Of a DNA stretch of 64,000 bases, positions 1 through 7,619 are shown piece by piece (positions within the stretch are counted from its first letter, which is position 1; each line of letters begins with the position of its first letter). Under the pieces are notes generated by a model. It made no database searches, was not told where the DNA came from, and saw nothing but the letters and a program-made list of their open reading frames with translations. This stretch comes from UBA4782 sp034429195. GTDB lineage: Bacteria; Chloroflexota; Anaerolineae; Anaerolineales; Anaerolineaceae. The stretch spans positions 62,001-126,000 of the forward strand of contig DAOUGQ010000002.1 in the NCBI GenBank assembly GCA_034429195.1, in the 5' to 3' direction. The position numbers were made by a program, and so were the translations under genes.

Positions 1-686
1 CCAAGAAGCAGGTACCCCATATCATCTATGGTGGAAAAAGCCAGCATCCGCCGAACATTCTTTTGTGCCAGTGCCAGCAAAGCGCCACCAAACATACTCA
101 GCAATGCAAGAGCAATCCACACCCATTGAATGCTGCTAAAAATCCAGGGGGCAGTGATACGAAGTGAGATGAGTGAACCAAACTCAGACATATCCAATAA
201 GGAGATCACCATCACCGCAGTCATGGATGAAGTGCGTTCACTCAATGGAGCCAACCAGAAGGAAAATGGGATCACTGCTAACTTTAAGGAAAATCCGACA
301 AGAATGAAACAGATCACCACATTTGCCAGTAAACCTTCAGGTTGGACTGCATTTTCAGAAAATAATCCACCCAGAGCCATACCAGTTGCCAACAAGATAG
401 AACCTAGAAGAGCAGCTATTAAGAAGAGCTTTCCCGCGTGTTTATCCTGTGACCATACCATTATCACCAAAACAAGGGCGGCTAAGTCTAATAAAATTGT
501 TCGAGTGATTTCTCCGGTGAGCCATAGTGAAGCAATTACCAGAATTGAAATAACAAGACATCCCAACGGGAATCTTTTTCCTTGGGGAATATAATGTGAG
601 TAAACCTCTGCAGCCAGGAAAATTAAAACCGTAATGGCTGTAAAGGCTATTCTCCAATCAAAACCTGTGTAATCTAATAATGCCAT
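1..686 (-). CDS. NuoN/HyfB/MrpD-type proton-translocating subunit (3' end beyond window)
   Basis: An ATG at 684-686 on the minus strand opens a frame of 228 codons that runs off the window edge without a stop. The product is strongly hydrophobic with several membrane-spanning runs. It carries a lysine inside a hydrophobic helix (FSLKLAVIPFSFWL) and the stretch RRMLAFSTIDDMGYLLLG, which resembles the conserved segment of antiporter-like subunits of complex I, Mrp antiporters and group 4 hydrogenases. The ATG lies 13 bases after the stop of the NuoL-like gene, so the two are probably co-transcribed and pump ions together. Which subfamily it belongs to (NuoN, NuoM, MrpD or HyfB) cannot be settled from a partial gene. 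Confidence 0.75.
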   Translation of the reverse strand, partial: MALLDYTGFDWRIAFTAITVLIFLAAEVYSHYIPQGKRFPLGCLVISILVIASLWLTGEITRTILLDLAALVLVIMVWSQDKHAGKLFLIAALLGSILLATGMALGGLFSENAVQPEGLLANVVICFILVGFSLKLAVIPFSFWLAPLSERTSSMTAVMVISLLDMSEFGSLISLRITAPWIFSSIQWVWIALALLSMFGGALLALAQKNVRRMLAFSTIDDMGYLLL

Positions 687-699
687 TTTCAGCCTCCGA

Positions 700-2544
700 T
701 TAAATCCAAAGGACGACTGCAGAAATAATGACAATCGCCGCGATCAGTAAGAAAGCCAGTCTCTTCTCCAATGCTTCGGAAACCAGTTTAACTTTTTGTG
801 CAAACCAATATATTGCCTGCCAGATCCAAAGATAGACTGGATCGGGGTTGGTGGCTTTAATCACAGGAGCGAAAGCATCACCCGCGAATTCAGAAAAATC
901 AATAACATTGAGTGTATCTCCTTCGGGGAGAGGATCACCACCTGTGAAAGAAGAGACACCTTTAGGAGAAGGTTTGCGAAGAGCAAAAATCACCAGGACG
1001 ATCAGAAGTGCAGAAATTGTCAGGATTGCACCTGCCGTAACAGGGGCTCCAGTATTGGTCAACTGAAAACCAAGGAAAGAAACCGTGGTTGGCACGGAGG
1101 ATTTCATGGCCAGGGTAGCTGGTTCAATGATCCACTTTATCAATGCCTGCGGAACAATGCCAAAGAACAGGCAGGCGATTGCCAAAACACCCATCCCAGC
1201 CAGCATACGGGGTGAAGCATCTTCAATTTTATTTTCGTTGCTGCTGGTGGTGGGACTTTCTTCGCCGAAGAAAACACCTACGGTAGCTTTAAGAATATAA
1301 AATGCTGTAAAGGTAGAAACCAACCATGCAACGATCACGACCACCCACGTACCAGATTGGAGCGCTGCATCGTAGAGCAGCCACTTTGCAAGAAAACCAT
1401 TCGTAAAAGGAACACCAATAATCGCTGCAGCTGCTACCAACCAGACGAGAGTGGTTCCGGGCATCTTCTTTGCCAGACCACCGAGCAGTCGCATATCTTT
1501 TGTACCTGTTGCATGTTGTACTGCTCCTGCGCATAAAAATAATGTTCCTTTGAACAGGCCATGACTGAAAACGTAAAAGGCACCAGCCAGGATACCCATT
1601 GGAGTACCAATTCCAAAGGCTGTCAGAATATATCCCAACTGGCTGATAGTCGAAAACGCCAGTAGGCGCTTCATATCAGTCTGGATCATAGCATATAGTG
1701 CACCAACAACCATGGTCACACAACCTATTGCCATGAGAATCACATTCCATGAAGGCTGCCAGCCTGTGATCGAATACATTCGAGCTATCAGATACACACC
1801 TGCTTTAACATAACAGGCTGAATGGAGCAATGCAGAGACAGGGGTCGGAGCATTCATGGCTTCAGGGATCCAGGTATGTAGTGGGAACATGACTGATTTT
1901 GCCATAGCTGCAATCAGAAAGAGAATGAATATTCCTGTATTGAATTGGGCTGCCAATGTCGGGTCTGTCCAAACCAGGGTTCCTGATCCTTGATAAAGTA
2001 AAAGAATACCGATTAAAAGGGCATAACCAGGAATATGTGTCATGACCAAAACTTTGCGTGCACCTGTTACTGCAGCGTTATTTCGATACCAGAATCCAAC
2101 CAAAAAGTAAGAGCAAAGCCCGATCACCTCCCAACAAAGATAAGCCATTAATAGATTTTGGGAAGAAACCAGACCAACCAGACCAGCAATGAAGGTCAAC
2201 ATGAATGCATAAAAACGAGTGGTGCTCTCTTCATGTTTCATGTAATCGATACAGTAAAAGAGAATTGCACTGCCAATACCCGTAGCCATCAATGCAAACA
2301 AGCAACTCAAGCCATCAAAATAGAGGCTGAAGGATGCTTCAGTCTGCCAGGGGATCAAAGATAGTTCAATCGTCTTCCCTTGCATGATGGTTGGCACTAG
2401 AGCAATTATTCCAGCAAGAGAAAGAATCCCAAAGAGAAATGCCAACCAGCCTTTCCCCCTTGTTGTAAAAAATCTTCCAAATACTAACTGAATAACAACA
2501 CCAACCAATAGAATCGCTAATGAAAATCCAGCCAGAGCGTTCAC
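700..2544 (-). CDS. NuoL-like proton-translocating subunit, GTG start
   Basis: This 614-residue polytopic membrane protein matches the length of NuoL, the distal proton pump of respiratory complex I; relatives occur in Mrp antiporters and energy-converting hydrogenases. Visible family features are FPLHTWIPEAMNAPTPVSAL followed by LLHSACYVKAGVYLIAR, with the conserved lysine, and KRLLAFSTISQLGYI. The start is a GTG at 2542-2544, with a GGAG ribosome site six bases upstream inside the end of the MoaD-like gene. Only three bases separate the two genes. No peripheral hydrophilic complex I subunits are visible here; upstream genes are a ferredoxin and an aldehyde oxidoreductase. That suggests, as inference, a pump module fed by reduced ferredoxin, but the rest of the complex lies outside the window. 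Confidence 0.85.
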   Translation of the reverse strand: MNALAGFSLAILLVGVVIQLVFGRFFTTRGKGWLAFLFGILSLAGIIALVPTIMQGKTIELSLIPWQTEASFSLYFDGLSCLFALMATGIGSAILFYCIDYMKHEESTTRFYAFMLTFIAGLVGLVSSQNLLMAYLCWEVIGLCSYFLVGFWYRNNAAVTGARKVLVMTHIPGYALLIGILLLYQGSGTLVWTDPTLAAQFNTGIFILFLIAAMAKSVMFPLHTWIPEAMNAPTPVSALLHSACYVKAGVYLIARMYSITGWQPSWNVILMAIGCVTMVVGALYAMIQTDMKRLLAFSTISQLGYILTAFGIGTPMGILAGAFYVFSHGLFKGTLFLCAGAVQHATGTKDMRLLGGLAKKMPGTTLVWLVAAAAIIGVPFTNGFLAKWLLYDAALQSGTWVVVIVAWLVSTFTAFYILKATVGVFFGEESPTTSSNENKIEDASPRMLAGMGVLAIACLFFGIVPQALIKWIIEPATLAMKSSVPTTVSFLGFQLTNTGAPVTAGAILTISALLIVLVIFALRKPSPKGVSSFTGGDPLPEGDTLNVIDFSEFAGDAFAPVIKATNPDPVYLWIWQAIYWFAQKVKLVSEALEKRLAFLLIAAIVIISAVVLWI

Positions 2545-2547
2545 TAA

Positions 2548-2868
2548 TTACTCCTCAGAAACGTGGCAATCTGATCTCGCATTTTCGCAAGGGCATCCAC
2601 CAGCAATGGGAGGGAAAATGGATATCAAATCACCTTCTTTTAATTGAGTTTTCAAACCGTTTAAGCTGCGATAATCCAGACCATTAATGAGAAATACGCT
2701 TAAGCTACCATAACCACCATCTTCACAAGAGACCCACTTCTGGAATTCCTTTCCATATTTTGTACAAAGGCTCTGGAGTAATTCTTCCAGGGTCTCACCG
2801 TGAAAAGGCAAAGTTTCTTCTTTTTTCTTGGTTATATCACGCAGGGTTGCAAAGTATTTTATATCCAT
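2548..2868 (-). CDS. MoaD/ThiS-family sulfur carrier protein with Cys-rich C-terminal tail
   Basis: This 106-residue protein has the beta-grasp pattern of MoaD: MDIKYFATLRDITKK at the start, LEELLQSLCTKYG in the middle and GDLISIFPPIAGG near the end. Family members normally end in Gly-Gly, which is adenylated and thiocarboxylated to deliver sulfur to molybdopterin. Here 15 residues (CPCENARSDCHVSEE) follow the Gly-Gly, including three cysteines. The tail would have to be removed, or the protein does something else. It sits between a tungstopterin enzyme gene and a NuoL-like gene, which fits a role in making the pterin cofactor for the oxidoreductase. No clear ribosome site precedes the ATG. 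Confidence 0.8.
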   Translation of the reverse strand: MDIKYFATLRDITKKKEETLPFHGETLEELLQSLCTKYGKEFQKWVSCEDGGYGSLSVFLINGLDYRSLNGLKTQLKEGDLISIFPPIAGGCPCENARSDCHVSEE

Positions 2869-2896
2869 ACGTAAATAATACCAGATCGCAACATGA

Positions 2897-2927
2897 TATC
2901 CCCTCTCCTGATATGGGAGAGGGGATA
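2897..2927 (-). other. 12-bp GC-rich hairpin between the AOR and MoaD-like genes
   Basis: Bases 2897-2908 and 2916-2927 form a perfect 12-bp inverted repeat around a seven-base loop. It lies in the 78-base gap after the aldehyde oxidoreductase stop. No run of T follows on the minus strand, so it is a poor intrinsic terminator and more likely slows transcription or protects the 3' end of the upstream message. Confidence 0.6.
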
Positions 2928-2946
2928 GTGATTTACTAACTTGCTT

Positions 2947-4752
2947 CTACGCTAATGTAAGGTCTGTTAATTTCTCTTGAGTAGGAATACCTTTTGTATC
3001 CCATCCACGGAGTTTGTAATATTCTGGCAGCATCTTGTCAAGATGGTTGACCTCACCCTTTGAAGGGCCTGTCATTATGGGATCCTTCAGCATTCGTTCT
3101 GGGAGGCTATCGTCTTTGGCAGTGATGCCTGATTTAAGGTCGAATAAACGTTCGAGATTCCAGATACGTTCGCCAGCTTTCATGAAGTCTTCCACAGAGT
3201 AAGGAATACCCGTTACTGCTGACATTAATGCGGCCAGGTCGTCAGCGCCAATGCCAAATGTGGTGAACAGGCAGGCTCCCGTTGAATCCAATGCTGCAGT
3301 CAGGTTCTGGAAAGTGATGACAAGTTCTGGCTTGCCTTCAGTTGCATGTTGATCAACTTTAAAGGGGACACCCAATACCTCAGGAGAAATGGTATAGCCA
3401 CGTACGTGACAACCTCCACGATTATTCGTAGCAAAGTTCAAGCCGATACCCTGTACACCACGAGGATCGTAGGCAGCCATTTCTTGTTTCTTAGCAGTCA
3501 TAGAGAATTCAGGGTGACCGTAGCGTGACGCCAATCGATAGGAACCTTCAGCAAGTTGATCACCAAAACCCTCTCGATTACCAGTCATTTCAACCATCTT
3601 TACCATCATCTCAGCGCTACCGAATGGGATTGCCATGCCACCAGTATCTTTTGTAGTGATATACCCATTTTCGTAAAGATCCATGGCGCAGGCAATTGTT
3701 GAACCCATGGTAATGGTATCGATACCGAGATCATTGCATATGTAATTGGCCTTGATGATTGCATCCATATCGTCGATGCCACAATCAGCACCAAAACCCC
3801 ATGCTGTTTCGTATTCTGGACCTTCACCTTCACTTGCATACTTTGGATTGGTAACTTTGGTGGCACGCCCACAAGAGATAACGCAAGAGAAGCAACCACG
3901 AGGTCGAGTTACATATTTTGCTGTCAGTGTCTCGCCACCAGTTTTATCAGCTTCCGGGAAATATCCATCATGGAAGTTGCGAGTGGGAAGTGAACCAACA
4001 CTGTTCAGGATATTTATCAGAACGTTTGTGCCATACATGCGCAAACCAGTACCGCCTACAGGATGTTCGGTTATTTTCTTTCGGGCAGTCATAACTGCTT
4101 TTTCGAAAGCTTCTGGATCTGCGATCTTGATGGGATTCGTTCCAACGACTACAACTGCTTTAAGCAGCTTGGAACCCATAACTGCGCCTACACCTGAACG
4201 GCCTGCAGCACGACCCATTTCATTCATAATGCTGGCAAAAAGTACTTTCTTTTCACCTGCAGGTCCGATACAGGCAACCTTGGCATCTTCGTCTGTTTCA
4301 GCTCGAAGAGCATCAGTAGTATCAGGTACATTCTTACCCCAAACTGCAGAGGCATCACGAATTTCGACCTTGTCATCTTTAATCCAGATATAGGAAGGTT
4401 TTTTCGCAGCACCTTCGATGATGATCATATCGTATCCAGCGAATTTCACTTCTGGACCAAAAGAACCACCGGAGTTAGAACCAGCAATTAAGTTTGTTAA
4501 TGGAGCCTTACAAACAACATCATAACGTCCCATTGAAGGAGCCATGGTACCAGAAAGTGGACCTGGGGCGAAAATGAGTTTATTTGCAGGGCTTAATGGA
4601 TCAATTTTGGCATCAATTTCATCATAGAGGATTTTGCTGGCGAGACCACGAGCACCAATAAATAGTTTGGCATCTTTCAGGTTGGTTGCTTCTTTCTTAA
4701 TATCGCCAGTTGATAAATTGATACGAAGAGTTACTCCAGTCCAGCCGTTCAT
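2947..4752 (-). CDS. aor: Tungsten-containing aldehyde:ferredoxin oxidoreductase
   Basis: This 601-residue protein has the length and motifs of the AOR family, which oxidises aldehydes to acids (or runs in reverse) using a tungsten bis-pterin and one 4Fe-4S cluster, passing electrons to ferredoxin. Cluster ligands are visible as C287-x2-C290-x3-C294 plus C494 (in TGACLFTTFG), almost the same positions as in the Pyrococcus enzyme as I recall it. The pterin-binding stretches GRAAGRSGVGAVMGSK and GEGPEYET are present. The start overlaps the stop of the ferredoxin gene in a TAATG arrangement with an AGGAGGTGG ribosome site, so the two are translationally coupled. The cytoplasmic enzyme probably donates electrons to that ferredoxin. 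Confidence 0.93.
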   Translation of the reverse strand: MNGWTGVTLRINLSTGDIKKEATNLKDAKLFIGARGLASKILYDEIDAKIDPLSPANKLIFAPGPLSGTMAPSMGRYDVVCKAPLTNLIAGSNSGGSFGPEVKFAGYDMIIIEGAAKKPSYIWIKDDKVEIRDASAVWGKNVPDTTDALRAETDEDAKVACIGPAGEKKVLFASIMNEMGRAAGRSGVGAVMGSKLLKAVVVVGTNPIKIADPEAFEKAVMTARKKITEHPVGGTGLRMYGTNVLINILNSVGSLPTRNFHDGYFPEADKTGGETLTAKYVTRPRGCFSCVISCGRATKVTNPKYASEGEGPEYETAWGFGADCGIDDMDAIIKANYICNDLGIDTITMGSTIACAMDLYENGYITTKDTGGMAIPFGSAEMMVKMVEMTGNREGFGDQLAEGSYRLASRYGHPEFSMTAKKQEMAAYDPRGVQGIGLNFATNNRGGCHVRGYTISPEVLGVPFKVDQHATEGKPELVITFQNLTAALDSTGACLFTTFGIGADDLAALMSAVTGIPYSVEDFMKAGERIWNLERLFDLKSGITAKDDSLPERMLKDPIMTGPSKGEVNHLDKMLPEYYKLRGWDTKGIPTQEKLTDLTLA

Positions 4753-5231
4753 TATGCCACCTCCTGGAATGCATCCTTAAATTTCTTTGCAAAAGCTTTC
4801 TTTCGTGAACGTGTAGCAACATCTTCTTCTACATATTCAATAGCTTTTACGGGGCAGGCAGCTACACAAGCTGGATTATCCTGACATGTATCACATTTTA
4901 TGATTTTGTCGGTAACAGAGTCATATACAGCATTTCCAAATGGGCAAGCCTGAACACACATTCGGCAGCGAATACATTTTGTTGAATCATATTCAACAAG
5001 TGAAGAACCAAACACACGATGCATGGCACCAGTGGGGCAAACGCTAACGCAAGGTGCATCATTACATTGCTGACACATCATTGGTACAGAGACTTGCTCG
5101 CGTTCCCAATTGTACACATGGATTCGTGAGGCTGCAGGTCGTATCTGGTGCTCTTTTACAAAACTGCACGCAGCGACGCAATTCTTGCAGCCTGTACATT
5201 TATCAGGATGGATCATGATAAATTTTGCCAT
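4752..5231 (-). CDS. Four-cluster 4Fe-4S ferredoxin-like electron transfer subunit
   Basis: The 159-residue protein contains four cysteine groups: CTGCKNCVAAC, CQQCNDAPCVSVCP, CIRCRMCVQACP and CDTCQDNPACVAACP, enough for four 4Fe-4S clusters. This is the layout of HycB/DmsB/AorA-type subunits that serve pterin enzymes. The strong ribosome site GGAGGAATGTGA precedes the ATG at 5231. It is the first gene of the operon that continues with the aldehyde oxidoreductase, so it probably carries that enzyme's electrons. The final acceptor is not shown by the sequence. Confidence 0.9.
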   Translation of the reverse strand: MAKFIMIHPDKCTGCKNCVAACSFVKEHQIRPAASRIHVYNWEREQVSVPMMCQQCNDAPCVSVCPTGAMHRVFGSSLVEYDSTKCIRCRMCVQACPFGNAVYDSVTDKIIKCDTCQDNPACVAACPVKAIEYVEEDVATRSRKKAFAKKFKDAFQEVA

Positions 5232-5317
5232 TCACATTCCTCCATAGTAGAAGATATGATTACTTTCCAAGAATAGTTTAGTTTTTCTTGATTGAAAATA
5301 CACCAAGAAATTGACCA

Positions 5318-5375
5318 GTATTAGCCTATACAAAAGGATGGATTCGGGTTTTCGAACCTGTACTTAAGTACAGGT
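5318..5375 (-). promoter_or_regulatory. Perfect 20-bp palindrome upstream of the ferredoxin-AOR operon
   Basis: Bases 5356-5375 read ACCTGTACTTAAGTACAGGT, a perfect 20-base palindrome in the 287-bp gap between the response regulator gene and the ferredoxin gene. A possible minus-strand -10 (TAATAC) lies at 5318-5323, which would place the palindrome centre about 54 bases upstream of the start of transcription, a usual position for an activator. The half site contains TACTTA, not unlike NarL-type heptamers, and the neighbouring gene encodes a NarL-family regulator. The dyad is seen directly; its binding protein is a guess. Confidence 0.55.
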
Positions 5376-5518
5376 AATTACAGACCTTCAGATTTTCTTT
5401 TCCTGCATCTAGTCTCAAAGAACATAGTATCGAAAAAGACGAGAATTTTTCCTGGCTTGAAGATCAGTAATAATAAAGAATGAAAAGATGAAGTTGTGTT
5501 TATCTTAGCTGATGAGCA

Positions 5519-6181
5519 CTAATCAGGTTCCATGCCAGGCAAATCTACCAGATGATTTGTTAATGCAATAGAAATTGCTTCTGATCGGCTTTTTGCATTT
5601 AGTTTTGCCAGGATATTCGAGACATGAAATTTTACAGTTGAAACACTAAGGGTCAATTCTTCGGATAATTCCTGGTTGCCTTTGCCATGTGCCATCAAAG
5701 TAAGAACTTCTTTTTCGCGAGCAGTCAATTGGACGTAAGAAGCTCCCGATGGAGTGGGATTTTTGGCCAGTTCCAATGCAACATCTGGAGAAAAGATTGT
5801 ATTTCCTGCATAAACTGCTCGTATAGCGTTAGCCAGTTCATTCGCTGTTGCGTCTTTATTTAAGTATCCTGAAATTCCTGCATCAATGGCTTCACGGATT
5901 AATGTTGGGTCAGAGAAACTTGTCAGTGCTATGATTTTAATATGCGGAAATTTCTTATGGATTTCGCAAGTAGCTCGAATTCCATCCATCGCAGGCATGA
6001 TCAGGTCCATAAGAATCACATCTGGATTTAATTGTGCTGCTGATGATACTGCTTCAAAGCCATTTGTTACTTCACCTGCCAGTACCAGATCATCAAAAGC
6101 CAGGAGGAACATTCGTAATCCGCTTCGTACGAGTGGGTGATCATCGACGATCAAAATTTTAATTGGACCCGTTGAAGTCAT
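5519..6181 (-). CDS. NarL/FixJ-type response regulator
   Basis: This 220-residue protein has an N-terminal receiver domain (KILIVDDHPLVRSGLRMFL, with the phospho-acceptor aspartate in DVILMDLIMPAMDG and the conserved lysine in LNKDAT) and a C-terminal LuxR-type helix-turn-helix (LTAREKEVLTLMAHGKGNQE, then STVKFHVSNILAKL). Its ATG overlaps the kinase stop by four bases, and the kinase's last codons supply an AGGAGGAG ribosome site, so the two genes are tightly coupled. Likely targets are nearby, including the palindrome at 5356-5375, but this is inferred from position only. Confidence 0.93.
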   Translation of the reverse strand: MTSTGPIKILIVDDHPLVRSGLRMFLLAFDDLVLAGEVTNGFEAVSSAAQLNPDVILMDLIMPAMDGIRATCEIHKKFPHIKIIALTSFSDPTLIREAIDAGISGYLNKDATANELANAIRAVYAGNTIFSPDVALELAKNPTPSGASYVQLTAREKEVLTLMAHGKGNQELSEELTLSVSTVKFHVSNILAKLNAKSRSEAISIALTNHLVDLPGMEPD

Positions 6182-7398
6182 AATAACTCCTCCTTTCTAG
6201 ATTCCCAAACAAGCTGGACTTTTGTTCCGCAATTTTTTTGACTCTGTATGGTTAACAAAGCTCCAATTGTTTGGGCACGTTCATTCATTATGCTAAAACC
6301 AAAATGACCGGGCAGATTCTCTACTTGTTCAAAACCGCAGCCATCATCTGTGATCGTCAGAGTGGCCTTATTACATACTTTGTTGATCGAATCTTCATTA
6401 CAATTCAATTCTAGCATTATATTATTCGCCTCAGCATGCTTCATTATATTATTTAAAGCTTCTTGCGCGATCCGATAGAAAGTCAAGCAAACATCTACCG
6501 GCATTGTCGCCTGACCACATATTTCTAAGGCTATAGGTTTATGTAATCTTCCTGAACTGGCTTCTGTTAATTGCTTTAAAAGTACTTCCAATCGGATATT
6601 TTCCAAAGCCTTTGGGCGAAGTTCGAGGAGCAATGAGCGCATCTCTGCCAATGCACCTGATGTAAGCAGGCGAAGTTCATCCAGCGCTTCTTGCCCTTTT
6701 GCTGGATCACGTTCGATAATTTTTGGCAGTGTCTCAGCAATCAGGTTTGCAGAGAACAACCTTTGGGTTACAGAGTCGTGGAGCTCGCGAGCCAGCCTGT
6801 TTCGTTCCTGAGTCACAGCATCTTTTTCAATGCGCATGCGCAATTTGGTATTGTCAATCGCTAATGCTGCCTGATTAGCAAAATCATTTGCCAGGGTTAT
6901 TTCTTCGTATGGAATGTTGACCGTCTGTAGAAAATACAATGTCAGAGCACCATAGCTCTCTTCACGGATGATGATCGGTACTGAAAGTATTGATCGATAA
7001 TTCTGTGACATTAATTGTAATGCCAGTAAAAGTTCAGGAGACAAACTTGGATTCTTAACTAATTCTTGCGTATCTCGAATAAAAATGGGTTCTTTTAATA
7101 ATGTGGCCTGCCCAGTCGCTAATTTTCCCAGGGGGATATTGGCATATCTTATGTATTCAACAGGAATTCCTGTAAAAGCCTGGGCTGTTAAAACACCAGT
7201 ATTTTGTAAATAGTAAATTGCTGCAGCATCTGCATTTAAAAGAGGGCATGCTTGATTTACGATGTAATTCAGGAGTTTTTCCAGCGGTGAATCTGCGTTC
7301 AACATAGCCAAAATTCCACGCAGGCTTGCCGCTACCAACCGCCGGCGTTCAAGTTCAGCCATTTCTTCAAAAGTGAAGATCTGGTGACTATCTTCCAT
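6178..7398 (-). CDS. Soluble GAF-domain sensor histidine kinase (HisKA_3 type)
   Basis: The 406-residue protein has no membrane segment. A GAF domain spans roughly residues 35-185. Then come a HisKA_3 dimerisation domain with the phospho-accepting histidine in RNRLARELHDSVTQRLFS (about residue 207) and a HATPase_c domain with the N box in RIAQEALNNIMKHAEAN and the G box in TITDDGCGFE. This is the partner kinase of the NarL-type regulator encoded next to it. The GAF domain suggests a cytoplasmic signal such as redox state, gas or a small molecule; no cysteine or haem motif identifies which. Confidence 0.92.
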   Translation of the reverse strand: MEDSHQIFTFEEMAELERRRLVAASLRGILAMLNADSPLEKLLNYIVNQACPLLNADAAAIYYLQNTGVLTAQAFTGIPVEYIRYANIPLGKLATGQATLLKEPIFIRDTQELVKNPSLSPELLLALQLMSQNYRSILSVPIIIREESYGALTLYFLQTVNIPYEEITLANDFANQAALAIDNTKLRMRIEKDAVTQERNRLARELHDSVTQRLFSANLIAETLPKIIERDPAKGQEALDELRLLTSGALAEMRSLLLELRPKALENIRLEVLLKQLTEASSGRLHKPIALEICGQATMPVDVCLTFYRIAQEALNNIMKHAEANNIMLELNCNEDSINKVCNKATLTITDDGCGFEQVENLPGHFGFSIMNERAQTIGALLTIQSQKNCGTKVQLVWESRKEELL

Positions 7399-7430
7399 TG
7401 AAGCTCAATCCAAGAATCTCAACCAATAAA

Positions 7431-7473
7431 AATATGTGATATTTCGTATCCATTTTTATAATTATCACATATT
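7431..7473. promoter_or_regulatory. Inverted repeat in the divergent kinase/GH13 promoter region
   Basis: The 11-base arms at 7431-7441 (AATATGTGATA) and 7463-7473 (TATCACATATT) are exact reverse complements separated by 21 bases, so their centres are 32 bases apart, close to three helical turns. The repeat is 33 bases upstream of the histidine kinase start, in the 221-bp gap shared with the divergent GH13 gene. The TGTGAT and ATCACA halves recall CRP/FNR half sites, but the spacing is far too long for a single such site. The rest of the gap is AT-rich with no clear feature. Confidence 0.45.
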
Positions 7474-7619
7474 ATTTGAAAATTTTCATCATTTTGATGG
7501 CTATTGAAGTAAAAATTGAGAATTTGTAATTGGATCATTTGAAAACTATCTGATTGATTCTCGTATGATTGCAGGATAAAATGGAATTAGTATTTCTTTT
7601 TTAATGAAAGAAGCAACAG

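Noticed and set aside
130..594. Plus-strand open frame of 154 codons
   Set aside because: It is the shadow of the NuoN/MrpD-like gene on the minus strand, which has continuous membrane-protein coding from 686 to the edge.
796..1300. Plus-strand frames of 139, 72 and 71 codons inside the NuoL-like gene
   Set aside because: They lie opposite a clearly conserved gene, have no ribosome site and read as Cys/Arg-rich noise.
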